The notes: generated from the letters alone by a model not told the origin. Shown: positions 40,848 to 55,800, counted from the stretch's first letter. The stretch: 64,000 nucleotides of DNA from Bolinopsis microptera (GCF_026151205.1 NC_087079.1:17540945-17604944); one strand, 5' to 3'. Made by a program: numbers and translations.

Positions 40848-43800
40848 GTAAGAGTTGTACATACACGCAAACGTACACACAAACATACATACATACAGAC
40901 ATACATACATACACAAATTATTGAGGGAGATTAGAGATGTGATCAGAGATAAGGATTTGTTATATCCCGGAAATGTACTTAGATTCTGGCAGTCTGACCA
41001 GTACAGAACATTGATTAAGTTATTAATATCAATATTAAGTTATTAATTTCAATATTTCAATATGGTCGGCTGACTGAAAGCTTATGGAATATCAGTATAT
41101 ATCAGTAAATTCATGATTCTCATTTCAGTTCGACACCTCGAGCAAAGGTTCGATCACCACCAACAGTCTGGGTGATGCTTTGGCAGCTTGTGGAGCTAAG
41201 GTTCCTGGTTTCAAGGTCAGGGACATCTGTGATAGCTACAAAGATGGCGCCATCAGCTTCGATGAGTTCTGCAAGGTCAGTTATTGAGTTATTTTCTTGT
41301 TTTATTTGATTTTGTTATATTTTTGTTTAATATTGTCCTTACAACATTTGTTGTTAAATGTGTTCAGTATTCGTCGTTGAAGCAAATTTCAAAACTGGTC
41401 GATTTATTTAGATTCTGAACCAAGTGAAATCGAAAAACACATTCAAAGAGACAATCAAACCGATTGAGCTGAAGAAGAAGGTTAACGTCAACAAGGGATC
41501 AGAGAAATCGTCTGAGTGGACTACTCACTCTTACGCAGAAGAGGTAATAATTACACGAATCTTATCTTAACTAGCAAATTATGAAATTTTTCTGATTGCA
41601 AAACCGTGCGAAGTATCATTTCTTAACAGATAATTTATATTATGATTGATTGATCATAATGATCGAATAGTTTCCTAATCCCTAATTATAAATATCGATT
41701 AAAGCTTGTGATTAAAGCTTATTTGTATGTCAATTTCAGCCTCATGCTTCAGACCATACGGCCAGACAATCAGTAAATAGCTTTTGAGTTAATCCTAGAG
41801 AGGATTTGAGCTTTTCACTCTTTCGTTGAATTCTTCTACTTAATCTAGCTCTTCATATAAACTCCATAATTGCAATGCAATATTGGTTTATCTTTAGCTT
41901 TGCATGGCTATACGTGACTGCGTTACTCTGCTTTTAGAGGTGCTCGGATGTGTGCGATTTATAATAGTTTGATCTTTACACAGCACTGCTACAGGTTTAC
42001 CATTTTTGACTGTGACGTCTCTGCAAATTTCTCCATTGTCCACCACAATTACCTTACGTTTAAATAATAGAAGCAAGTCTCTCGACTGAAATCCTTTCCA
42101 TCTGGTTTACTTTAAATCTACTTAATTTAGTAGAGGTTGAATATTTTATTTATTATATTGGTAATGAAAACCATTACCAAGTTTGAAATAACTCTTCACC
42201 AGGAAAAACTGGCCTTTGTTGACTGGATCAACTTCCGTTTGAGCAAAGACGAACTCCTACTGAAGCATGGCAATATCCCCATTGCAGAAGATGGTACCGC
42301 TCTCTTTGCAGCTCTTAGGGATGGTATCATCTTGAAGTAAGTGGAATGTGGAGATCAGGATTCAGGGGGCATTTGCCTCTAAATGTTTGGATAATTTTGT
42401 TTTCAATCATTTGAGGTGATATAAAACTATGTAGTTTAAACAAATTTTGTGATGCGCTTGCGGTCACTTATCACCTTGAAAACAGTAAGAAGACATTAAG
42501 AACTCATATCAACTATCGTTTAAAAGATAAATATAGAACAGTCGCATAATGAATATTATATCTGTCAAGCAAATATGTTTGGCGGAATTCAATTGACATT
42601 CTACAGGCAAGTTAAACGTTCAGAACAATAATGCTTTTGACACAACATGTCATGTTATGACGGGCGCTACACAGTCCCTCAATTCAAACTATTGTGTTTC
42701 ATACCTCCTCACCCCAGCAACTATTTAACCTCACATTTACCTCAGCAAGCTGGTAAACGACTCAGTGGAGGATACAGTTGACGAGAGAGCTCTGAATCTG
42801 CCTAATGATGCTGGAAAGTTATCCATTTTCAAGATTCAGGAGAATCAGACTCTTGCCCTCAACTCTTGCGTCGCTATCGGTTGCAACGTGGTCAACATTG
42901 GTGCGCAGGATCTCATCGAGGGTAAAGCTCATCTCTGTCTTGGTCTGTTGTGGCAGGTTGGTTATTCGGTCTTCTTAATTAATTATACTGTGTCACGGTT
43001 ATTTAGTTTAAAAATGAGTCTGGAACCCTCTAAAATAGCTCAACATTTTTCCGCACGGTTAAATTAAATTACACTTTTACTCGATATCGCTTGCCGCACG
43101 CTAGTTATTTTCTCTAAGATATGACAAGTATCCTGAAAATTTGTATTGAGTACATGGATAGAGACGTAGGATTGATCAATACAGTTGATACAGTGCTGTG
43201 TTGCATTATTTAAAGCTTGGTTTTATGATGCTTTGTTTAAGTATATCATATTATGAACCCAGCAACGGAATTCCCAGAAAGTTTGAGGTACATGTTTATT
43301 ACCATTGTTTCATTTTTTGAATTTAACGTTTTAAAACTACGTGAAGTTTGCCTAATGTTTAATCGTTTGTAAACTTCACGATCGAAAAATCACGTTGATT
43401 TAAACATTGGTGTTGGTCAGGTTATCAGGATTGGACTGATGGCTAAGATCACCCTCAAAGACTGCCCCGGTCTCCGAGCTCTTCTGGACGAGTTCGAAAC
43501 TCTCGGTTAGTTCACACTCATTATAATGTAACATTTTAGTTGGTTCATGTAAAGTATAAATGTGATTTGTTATTTTAAAAATAACAAATCACATTTTTAC
43601 TTTACTTGAGTCATGTGTTAATGTATTTACTACAATAACAAATCACATTTATACTTTACTTGAGTCATGTGTTAATGTATTTACTACCATTTCTTATAAT
43701 ATGGTGGAAAATAGACAGAAACACTGAACTACCGACTTTGCTTAAAGTCACGTCCGTCTTGCGTGACTTTGAAAATAGAATATACTACTAGGTATATAAT

Positions 43801-46800
43801 ATAGAATATAGGTGTGGCATTAACTTGAGCCGTTTTTCAACATAACATTGTTTGAGTATTAACTCTTAACCATCTGTTACATTAGATCAAGTAGCCCAAC
43901 TCTGCTACCTACTGTCCACTTCATTATCTATCATATTATTATGATTGACATGTTCAAAATAATGCTACTGAAATCTGCAATGGACCTTGATTAATTCGAC
44001 TCATTTATTTGGTATGAAGGCCATGTATGGCACATGTGGTGCCGAGCAGTCCATTACGTCATAGGCTCCAGTTAATAGATTACTAAAGATGAATGCTCTG
44101 TACATTAATACACCTGTACCTGTGTAAGTGTGTAACACTGTACTTATTGTAATATATTACATATGTAGCGGATCAAGTTACAATAGTAATTACCACCATT
44201 ATTCCTAGTGTCTTTATTCACTCGAGAGCAAATTCTGATAACGTCACTTCATGAATCTAAACTGATTAATATCATCAATACTTATTGTAGATAACAAAAC
44301 TTTAATCTGTTCAAACTCGAAATTGCTCTGATTCCTGTCTTCACGCTACTGCACGATTATATGAATTTACTTTGTAGTTTTGTTAATTCAAATTAAATTG
44401 TATGTACACAAAACTTACTACCATAATAGTTGAACCGTAAAGATTTTTATTCTTTTATAAAAAAAACAAGCGAGTACCTATGCACAAAAAGTACAGAATT
44501 TATGCCCCGAGTTACTCTAACACTCACCATTTACTTTTTACAGCAGAGTGTGTTGGTTTTGGTTTTGGTTTAGGGAGCAAACTTACCACATAGGTCCAGG
44601 ATCGAAATCAACGTATACAGGGTGGCCCAGAGTAAATGTCCACCTTGTATACCGTATTGGAACGTATACAGGGTGGCATAGAGTAAATGTCCACCCTGTA
44701 TACCGTATTGGAACGTATACAGGGTGGCATAGAGTAAATGTCCACCCTGTATAATACCGTATTGGAGTTACGATACTTAGAAGATTAGTATGGCTACAGC
44801 GTTTTAGTAATGATAGTTAATTTACAATACAAAATACAGAACTTACAATCATAATAGTTGAACGGTAAAGATTTTTCTTCTATAAAAAAGAAACGAGTGT
44901 ACACAAAAAATTACAGAATTTATGGCCCAGAGTTAGTGTTAACACTCACCATTTACTTTTGTCACAGTGTACATTAGTAATGGTAGTTAATTTACAATCC
45001 ATTATATAGTACATACCAATAACCTGTACTATAGGTTATTGTCTCCGTTACACAGCTTGACTTGACCACATGGGGCAGCTACAGTCAACTCTATCACAGC
45101 CATATTAGCCAACACTTCTCATTACTGATTATCTAGATCTATATTTTCATTAGTTATAACTTAGCTTTTCCAAGAGCTCGAAGTGATCGTCCATAACAAT
45201 CTCACGTATGTTAAAAATTAGCTGGCAAACCTACACTACCTATACTACTGCACTAACTATACTACTACACTACTTGTTGTGTTTACCTACACGACGTGTA
45301 TATGTGAGGAAACTTAAGGCCTGAGCCAAGGGGGGGGGGGGGGGGGGGGGTAAATTATAATTTTTCCAGTTTTTCTTTTAAAAAGCGAATCTGAGGTAAA
45401 GTTAACCTCATATGTCAAGAACAGAGGCAAATATCAAAATTCTGTACAATAGAATTGTGTGAAACAGTCTAAGGAACACCTGTGCCAAGTTTCAGGTCCT
45501 GGGTGCAGGTGTGGCCAGTCTTTTCCAAAAGTTAAGCTCTAACTAAAGTTAAGCTCTAACTAAAAAAGATATTAAGAGTTAAAGTTTTACATGTTATTAC
45601 AGGTAAACCTCAAATTTTGGCGCGCAATATCTCAGCAACGCAAGGTCAGGTTTTTATGCGTTTTTTTTTCTACTTGTTCATCTCCAGCAGCTCTGATCAA
45701 ATATGTGAAAACTGCAAAAACGATTTTTACCCCCCCCCCCCCCCCCTCTGGCCTTAACCACTAAAGTTACGCTACACTGATCTTGTAACTCTCGTGGTTA
45801 ACCCACACAGCTTTATCATAATTAATGTTATACAGTTTATGCAGTATGTACAATAAGTGTGCAATCATGGTTTCCGCGTATGGCTGATTGCCAGGACGCA
45901 TTGGTCAGGTCAATATACTATAGTCCCTGCTCCTTATAATATTACAATGATCGTATTACAGATAATATCACTGCACATTATAAACGTAGCAAAATGTTTC
46001 CTCGCAATGTAACTGAATTGTGCGGTGTTTATACATTCCAGAATGTACATACCAATGTACTCATAACATTGCCTCCCTGAATTTACTTACCAGCTGGCAG
46101 CTGCAGAAGGAAATTATTGACTGTTCGTTCCACTGCAATGTCCACTGTACACTGGTCGCTGAATAACAATGATCTAGAGTCTTGTCTGAAATAATAATTT
46201 ATCGGTATCCACTAAATCCACTCCATTATTTCACGATTAGATGACGTCTTTAAACTGACTGATTCCAGATATAATCGTTATTGGCTAGTCTATACTTGCA
46301 GTGAGCGCGGTTTGACACAAACACGTAACTGCTTACTTTATGAAGGAGCACTTAGCTAGCAACTAGATGCTAGGTACGTTCTCATGTGGTAAGGAACCAC
46401 GCCCTAATTCAAACCCTTGACACGTCCTGCACACGATCAACACTGCTTTTATTGGACATGTGACATCATGCTAAGCTACAAAGGAAGCTGGAGATACGTC
46501 AGAACTGGCAAATGATCTATATCTCCCTGTTAATGACTAAACTGCTGACTTTATGAAGGAGCACTGAGTTACTTACTAGCGTGTCAACTATTTAGGATAT
46601 AACTAGTTTTTAAAGGATAAGTCAGGAGTGTAATGATTGTGTCAACTAGATTAGTATTATATATTATTATATATATACTACTAACTAGCTTTAAAGACAG
46701 TGAATATTTCGTTCCGTGGTGTGTTGGGTTTTATTGTTGCCAAATTTGGCGCTTACCTTACCTTGTATTATGTTGTTATTATACTGTCATGACAAAGTGA

Positions 46801-49800
46801 CAACATCATCACACCACATCATCCCTCTTAGTTAAACTACGTTACTATTTTATAAATGTTTACTGTGGAAATGTTGCCTGCCAAAATACGACTAAAAAAA
46901 CAGAATAGAATTACAATTTATTTGTGTATGTAATCTAACTGAAGTTAAGTTGTGGCAGTCTAACAAAATGAATAAAAACACGAACGACTAAAAAGTAAAA
47001 AGGTAAAAGCAGCCAAAATAAGAGACCTATCTAGACGTCTCAATATCCAATCAGATGCTCAGAACCACGCCACTGTCCAATCACAAAGCTGGTTCTAATT
47101 TGGTGATAAAACTACAATTTTGACCCGGATATTCCCGTCCCTCTAGTGGAAGAATGAACGATAGTGTAAACTGAAAATGACCTGGAAATAAGGCAAAAGT
47201 AAGGGTGAAGTAACTGGGTGTACTATATTTAGAGGTGATATTATATTTCACATTCTATTACACATCATATTTAATGAATCCTAACAAGACCCGTAAGATT
47301 GAATTATATTTTATGCTTTCATATATTCTAGACCTACATTGCAGCATGGACTTCTAACACGAGATGTAAACCGTGAACATTACAATTGAACATACTCATT
47401 TACTTGTCTCTCACTCTGTTGTGACTATTTATAATAGTGGGACTACTGTTTCTGAAACCCTCAACAGTCAATATAAAGTAGTTTTATAATCAATATAATG
47501 TAAAATTTCAGAACAGTTTCTGGCTCTGGGGCCTGAAGAGATTCTACGTCTTGGAAGTAAAATAAACGAGCTGTAAAATGCTAGTTGCTGGCTATGTAGT
47601 ATAAGAAACGAGCTGTAGAATTTCAGAAGTTTATGGCTATATCCCCTGAAGAGATTCTTTGTTTTGGAAGTAAAATAAACGAGCTGTAAAATGCTAGTTG
47701 CTGGCTATGTAGTATAAGAAACGAGCTGTAGAATTTCAGAAGTTTATGGCTATATCCCCTGAAGAGATTCTTTGTTTTGGAAGTAAAATAAACGAGCTGT
47801 AAAATGCTAGTTGCTGGCTATGTAGTATAAGAAACGAGCTGTAGAATTTCAGAAGTTTATGGCTATATCCCCTGAAGAGATTCTTTGTTTTGGAAGTAAA
47901 ATAAACGAGCTGTAAAATGCTAGTTGCTGGCTATGTAGTATAAGAAACGAGCTGTAGAATTTCAGAAGTTTATGGCTATATCCCCTGAAGAGATTCTTTG
48001 TTTTGGAAGTAAAATAAACGAGCTGTAAAATGCTAGTTGCTGGCTATGTAGTATAAGAAACGAGCTGTAGAATTTCAGAAGTTTATGGCTATATCCCCTG
48101 AAGAGATTCTTTGTTTTGGAAGTAAAATAAACGAGCTGTAAAATGCTAGTTGCTGGCTATGTAGTATAAGAAACGAGCTGTAGAATTTCAGAAGTTTATG
48201 GCTATATCCCCTGAAGAGATTCTTTGTTTTGGAAGTAAAATAAACGAGCTGTAAAATGCTAGTTGCTGGCTATGTAGTATAAGAAACGAGCTGTAGAATT
48301 TCAGAAGTTTATGGCTATATCCCCTGAAGAGATTCTTTGTTTTGGAAGTAAAATAAACGAGCTGTAAAATGCTAGTTGCTGGCTATGTAGTATAAGAAAC
48401 GAGCTGTAGAATTTCAGAAGTTTATGGCTATATCCCCTGAAGAGATTCTTTGTTTTGGAAGTAAAATAAACGAGCTGTAAAATGCTAGTTGCTGGCTATG
48501 TAGTATAAGAAACGAGCTGTAGAATTTCAGAAGTTTATGGCTATATCCCCTGAAGAGATTCTTTGTTTTGGAAGTAAAATAAACGAGCTGTAAAATGCTA
48601 GTTGCTGGCTATGTAGTATAAGAAACGAGCTGTAGAATTTCAGAAGTTTATGGCTATATCCCCTGAAGAGATTCTTTGTTTTGGAAGTAAAATAAACGAG
48701 CTGTAAAATGCTAGTTGCTGGCTATGAAGTATAAGAAACGAGCTGTAGAATTTCAGAAGTTTATGGCTATATCCCCTGAAGAGATTCTTTGTTTTGGAAG
48801 TAAAATAAACGAGCTGTAAAATGCTAGTTGCTGGCTATGTAGTATAAGAAACGAGCTGTAGAATTTCAGAAGTTTATGGCTATATCCCCTGAAGAGATTC
48901 TTTGTTTTGGAAGTAAAATAAACGAGCTGTAAAATGCTAGTTGCTGGCTATGAAGTATAAGAAACGAGCTGTAGAATTTCAGAAGTTTATGGCTATATCC
49001 CCTGAAGAGATTCTTTGTTTTGGAAGTAAAATAAACGAGCTGTAAAATTCTAGTTGCTGGCTATGTAGTATAAGAAACGAGCTGTAGAATTTCAGAAGTT
49101 TATGGCTATATCCCCTGAAGAGATTCTTTGTTTTGGAAGTAAAATAAACGAGCTGTAAAATGCTAGTTGCTGGCTATGAAGTATAAGAAACGAGCTGTAG
49201 AATTTCAGAAGTTTATGGCTATATCCCCTGAAGAGATTCTTTGTTTTGGAAGTAAAATAAACGAGCTGTAAAATGCTAGTTGCTGGCTATGTAGTATAAG
49301 AAACGAGCTGTAGAATTTCAGAAGTTTATGGCTATATCCCCTGAAGAGATTCTTTGTTTTGGAAGTAAAATAAACGAGCTGTAAAATGCTAGTTGCTGGC
49401 TATGTAGTATAAGAAACGAGCTGTAGAATTTCAGAAGTTTATGGCTATATCCCCTGAAGAGATTCTTTGTTTTGGAAGTAAAATAAACGAGCTGTAAAAT
49501 GCTAGTTGCTGGCTATGTAGTATAAGAAACGAGCTGTAGAATTTCAGAAGTTTATGGCTATATCCCCTGAAGAGATTCTTTGTTTTGGAAGTATTTTAAG
49601 GACGATATGTAAAATTTCAGAACAATTGCTTGCTATGTCCCCCGAAGAGAGACTGTGTTTTAGAGGTATTCTAAACGAGATATAAAATTTCAGAACAATT
49701 GCTGGCTATGTCCCCTGAAGAGATACTGTGCAGGTGGGTCAACTATCAACTCAACAAGGTCGGGTGTAAACGAGTCGTCAAGAACTTCACTCATGTAAGT

Positions 49801-52800
49801 TGAACATTTTATTCACGGTTACGTCACGAATTTGCAATGTTTATCTTGCTTGTTTTGAAACGTTATGAAAATAATCCAACTGTATTCTGTACAGCTATAT
49901 ACTGTATAGTGTATACAACTGATTATTGTTTATTTGGAGTGATTATAAAAACGCTTAGTTTGAGAGGTGTCATTTTGAAAAGTTAGCCTTGTAATTTACA
50001 CTGTATTACAATCAGGAACTCTAAGTATAAAGCACTGTAGAATTATTGATAAAACCTCTAAATTACACATTACAGCTCACTGTACGAGATGAACCACACT
50101 TATCATACGTTACTCAAACCTTGACTTGAGTAAAATGTGAATATTTTACCTGATAATAATAATAATCATGTTAAGGAATTGTAATAGGATTAGTGTCAGT
50201 GAGTATAAGGTATGTTAGCTGTGGAGCGTGAACCGGTGAACGGTTACTGGTCGTGTCATAGCCAGACTAATGAATAACTGTCACACCTTCATAAGATTAC
50301 AGATAAACTGTCATCTTTATTGAGATATTGACAAATGACAATACAAGCTGCTTAGCTAGACACAGATTTTCCATCCTGACTATTTATAAGGTAACAATTT
50401 GTAGTGTTATGTTACAAACTGTGGTTAAAATGATGTTAGTTTGATGTTAATCTTAACATTAATTGTTATTCTCTCACAGGATATCAAGGACAGTGAAGTA
50501 TACGCTCATTTGCTGGTAGCTGTATGTCCTGATGACAACGCCAAGGGACCAATTGGACTGGAGCCTCTCAATGTAAGTAAAATTTGTAATTATTTTAAAC
50601 TCAGACATAGATTTATTTAAGATTTAAATGGAGAAAACTGCCAAGTTAAAGTTAATTTTATACAGTAAAGAAGGGCTTGGTGATCGCTTGTTGTGCGTTG
50701 TATGTAAGACAGCTTAGGTTTCCTGAATACGTTTCCGTTAATTGGTGCACATACTTCAGCTCATACCTCAGCAGTGTGACGAAGTTATTATATTTACCAT
50801 ATTATACTAATGTCTTGCATAAATCATAATAATAGATTTAAAGTTATGTCATATCTTGTCGCCTTCTGTTGATTACTCCTATATTACCTGGACTGTTTAT
50901 CCCAAAATGGAAACTTGACAAATGACCCTGAGAAGTTTACTCAATACCCAATATATCTATATTTATTTATCTATTTATAGTATTATGGTAAAAATCGAAT
51001 TATAATCATTAGAGAAAATAAGAGGAATTATAACTGAACGTTACAAGTTAATCGCCTACTACATTACATTGAAGATCGTTACAATAATTAATTGGACAGA
51101 TTACCAAATTATTCTCTCCCCGTTACTAAATGTTTCCGTTATAAAGTCCCCCACTAATGTCCCACTCTAAATGTGGATAGCTGACATGTAGTCGTATGAA
51201 ATGATTGATAAAGGAGTATTTTTATTGAGGTTGCGTTAGACGGTTCGGGAGCTCTCAGGAATAAATCAAGAATTACATTAATTACGTGTCGAGTGTGCAC
51301 AGTGGGGCACAGTTACACGGTTTATCTGTTATTGCTCTAATTTGACTGAGTCTTACACTTTCTACTAATTTTACAGTTTACCATGTGTAGGAGATTTAGA
51401 CTAACGTCACTTGACAGTTAGATTAGAGCTACCCGAGTTGGGATACAAATTCTGATTGAACAATATATTTTACATATATAATTGTATAGCACGGTGATGT
51501 TAATATATATAATGCAACTTACATATAACATGTAATTTTACAGTGATGATGAAAAAGGATTTATAGTTAAATATATATCTTATTCCTTTATATCATGGCA
51601 GGTAAGATTGTGACAGTTTTAAATATGGCGGGTTGGTCCAAGAACTGCCAACTTTTAACCACCATAATATTAAGTATTAACTTCTTTTTTAATTATCGTT
51701 CATTATTCGCTCCATTATCAGAGTACACTGATCTCGTGGAAAATGGACGTAAGACATTAACTTGACCTTGTAATCTAAGACATGAACTTTTTTACTGCTT
51801 GAGACTCTAGTGACTCTATATACTTCTATAACTTTCTAATTTACCTTTATTTTCTACCAGCTCAATTGGAAAGTCTCAAGCACTGTGCACATTTTGCAAT
51901 ATTTATCAAACAATTGCCGTCTTAAAACAAGCAGAGGTAACAATAGATGTTTATTTCTGTGCTGATTGCCGGCCCTGAGAAATATAAATAATCTCGCTTT
52001 TCTACACGTGAGATTATAGTAGTGTGATTATAGTGCACTGATTGATGTGACAATATTGTGTCCAAGTGTGACCTGACTTCTTAATGAAGTAATGAAGAAT
52101 GTGACCAGCGCGTGAGAAATGGCATTTGTATGAAATTTCATGGAAATTTGGTGTACGCTAGAGGTTAATTAAAAATTACTTGGCTGGTAATTTATATAAT
52201 CTTACTTACTCGCTCTTTTCCACAAAACGATCAATAAGATCGGGAAACCTCTTTAATCTTACCTGCATTATATATACCTGCACTATCTTACCTGCATTTC
52301 AATCATATTTCCGTCTCTAATTAGTATCCTGATTTCTGCATATTTTATGGAAATAATAAACAGTTTCTAGTAATTTGTATGAAAGATAACTTTTGCAAAC
52401 TTCTATTCATTTCAAGAGTAGAGAATATTTCAATCTTCAGATTAAGTTATAGATTTACAGTAAGAGTGACTAGACCTCTTGTATTAAAATACGGACTTTT
52501 CAATAAAAAATCCTTGAACTCAGAATCCATACTACTAGACGCGCCCCATTCTTTTCGTATATTATTCTAAAGGGATTTTAGATGATCCATCAATATAGCT
52601 AGCTATCTTAGCATAGTTTAATTTACTATCAATAATGAACTTAATTGTGCAGAAAAGCTCTCTCATATTATGAATTAAGTTTAAGATTATACAAAATACA
52701 CCTATACGTAGTTCCAGTCTGAAATATTTCTGATTTAAAGTAAAATTAGCCATTACATCATGCTTGTGATGATAATATCTTGATACGCTATAAGTTGAAT

Positions 52801-55800
52801 TAGTAAATAGTGAATAGTGAATACACAATGTGTATTCAGTATAACTTCATCTCACGACATCATATCACGTGATCTTCATACTTTTTAATTGGTCCGACTT
52901 ACATCATTACTGTTTTACTGTACTAGGGATAAACAAGCATATCAATACTAGCTATTCACTTATAATCAAGCACATAAACAATTGGAGGAAAGTCCCATGT
53001 TACCAGGACATTACATTGAACAAACCAACGAACAAGAAAACAAACTAAAGTACTCTCTAACCTGGACAGTACTTAGATATCAAATAAAAATGTAACTCTT
53101 CTGTATCTCTATAAGATTGCACTGACACAGGTTCAAGATTTGACCAAGCGAGCTGAGATGGTGCTGGATAACGCGGAGATGCTTGACGCACGATCCTTCG
53201 TGCGCGCGCACGACATCGTCAACGGTAACCAGAAGCTCAACTTGGCGTTCGTTGCTAACTTGTTCAACATGTACCCTGCTATGGATGATGTAGGCGACTT
53301 TGAGATTATAGAGGAGACAAGGGAGGAGAAAAGTAAGTTTTATAATTTAATTATAATTGTCATATTTTAATTGATTGATATGTATAAGGTGAGAAATATA
53401 AATTATGAGATGTAATAACTCTGAATAGTACATGATTATTTGGACGAATTTGATACGGCGCTGGGAAAAGAGGGCCGAGAGGAGTTTGGTGAGAATAGTG
53501 CTCTTATTGTACTGTGTACCCTACTGTACTGTGTACCCTACTGTACTGTGTACCCTACTGTACTGTGTACCTACTGTACTGTGTACCCTCCTGTCATGTA
53601 CCTACTGTGTACCCTACTGTACCTTATCATAGTGCCCTGTTATTCAGGATATCATGATTCTAAGCAAAATGTTTCTAGTTTTGTGAAAAGTGCTCATTAG
53701 ATTTACACCTCGTATCTGAGAGAAACACTGTACGTTTTACATTTGTGAAATAATCTCTCAATAATAGTGACTGTTGCCATGGTTATCGTATCACACATTT
53801 GTTTTTTGTTGAGAAAAACTAGCACTTAAAATGCATGTACTGTTGTTCGGTGTTTTGCGTCCGTTCAGTGTTCATGTATTAAGTGGTATAACGTGTTACG
53901 ACTTTACGAAAATTAACTTGTAAGAGTGTTAATTTAATTGAAGTTGCAAGTTTTGTGATTGGTGAAATTTTAACTCTTAAATTTTCATTTTTGGTAACTT
54001 TTTATGAAGTAACTTTTAATAAATAATATAGAAAATATCAGAATGCAACGTTGTTATGTTCAGCGGTATAAATTTCCTAATTTTAAAAGTTTTAACATTT
54101 AGATTTACGGTTATAACGGTAAGGATATGGTAATATTTTTCAATTTAATATTAATTTTTCGTCCCAACAATGTAATTTTAACAGTTTGATTAAAGGTAGT
54201 GCACTTTTAACATTCACTCTCTAGTAAGGAGACATCATATAATTATAATATTATATGATTCATATTAATTATGCAAGTGTTCAGGGTGCTTTTAAAAGAG
54301 GGTTTAAGAACACATTCCTGATGTGAACATTTACATCCAGCATGCTTAATATAAACATCCAGGAATAACTTACATTCAGAATTTTACGTCTAGGAGCGTA
54401 TTCATAGCACATCCATGATCATGTTCACAGCACTTCAGAAATTGTGAACTGCATGATAATATCCTACAATTTTGAAATGCATTGTTATTTCGTCACAACT
54501 ATAGCTCTAACAGGGATGTAGAAATTACAAATGTTGGTTTCTACTCTCCCTTTGTGTAAAACCTTGACGCTTCTTTTTTTAAGATTGTATTGAAAATTGT
54601 AACAGGGAGGAAGGTCTGTAACATTTAGGAAGTTAATTACAAATCCCCAGTCGCTCTCTGGGAAAATTCAGATGTACAGAAAATTCTAGAAAACACTGCT
54701 CCAGTCGTTCTCTGGGAAAATTCAGATGTACTAGGAAAAAGGACTTTGAGTCTCTTCCTTCCTCATTATACTTTTAGATATAAAATAGGATATTTCTTGA
54801 TTAGCTGCACTGTATGGCGTGGGTACAAACATATTTAAATATTTCAGCAATGAAAAGGTGGATCCAGAGTTTAATATGTGAGCAGATCGAATACTTTGAA
54901 GACTCAGATGACGAAGAGGAAGAAGAGGAATTCCAAGATTGCGTGGAATTTTATGAGGCCTCTGAAGGATCAGGCAGAGCCCCTGAGGCAGAGGGAGGAG
55001 ATAATAATTCAGATAAAAAGGATGGAACTGCTGATGGAAATTCCGTTGAAATTCCCAGTGGGACTTCCACCGGAGGCTCAACAGGAGCCTCTACTGGGAC
55101 AGCCAATACTAGCTCTGATAGGTCACATGGGGGAGCTGCAGGAGAGGATGCGGCTAAAGATGCGGCTAAAGATGCGGCTAAAACTGGTGGCGGTGAGAAG
55201 ATGACACTAGATCCTCGAGCATTCTTCAGCAGATTCTACTTTCTCATCTAGCTAGCACGCTTCAACAGATTCTCTCTGACTCAGCCCCAGCCACTTCTTT
55301 CTAAATTGACCAGCACACAACAAAGATTAATATATCTACGATCACCTTGATAATCAGCAACTTAGTTGATTTCGTAACATTTGTACTTTTTCTTCACTTC
55401 TGATGATTGCAAAGAACTATTTAATGAAGAGCATTTAATTGGTAAATCCCTTAACTAAACCGTCGGTATGTTTCAATATCAGAAAAACATCTGTTTTTAA
55501 AATTCCTATTTACTACAACCATGTGGCATGATCTCATTACTCTTGAGGAATTTGAGGAATGTAAGCGAACATTTACATTTAGCATGCTTCATATTTACAC
55601 TCAGATGTGAGGAGACTAATATTTAATGTGTGTCCCGCAGTGGCGTAACGTTGCCTGTTGGCCCCCGCCCCCCCCCCGCTACTGGTGTCCCGCAGTGGCG
55701 TAACGTGCCTGTTGGCGTCCCCCCCCCCCGCTACTGGTGTCCCGCAGTGGCGTAATGTTGCCTGTTTGGCCCCCCCCCCCTACTAGCGCCCCCCCCGCTA

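Noticed and set aside
47564-49620. CRISPR-like regular repeats
   Set aside because: The repeats are contiguous with no variable spacers, lie in a eukaryotic intron and derive from a neighbouring exon.
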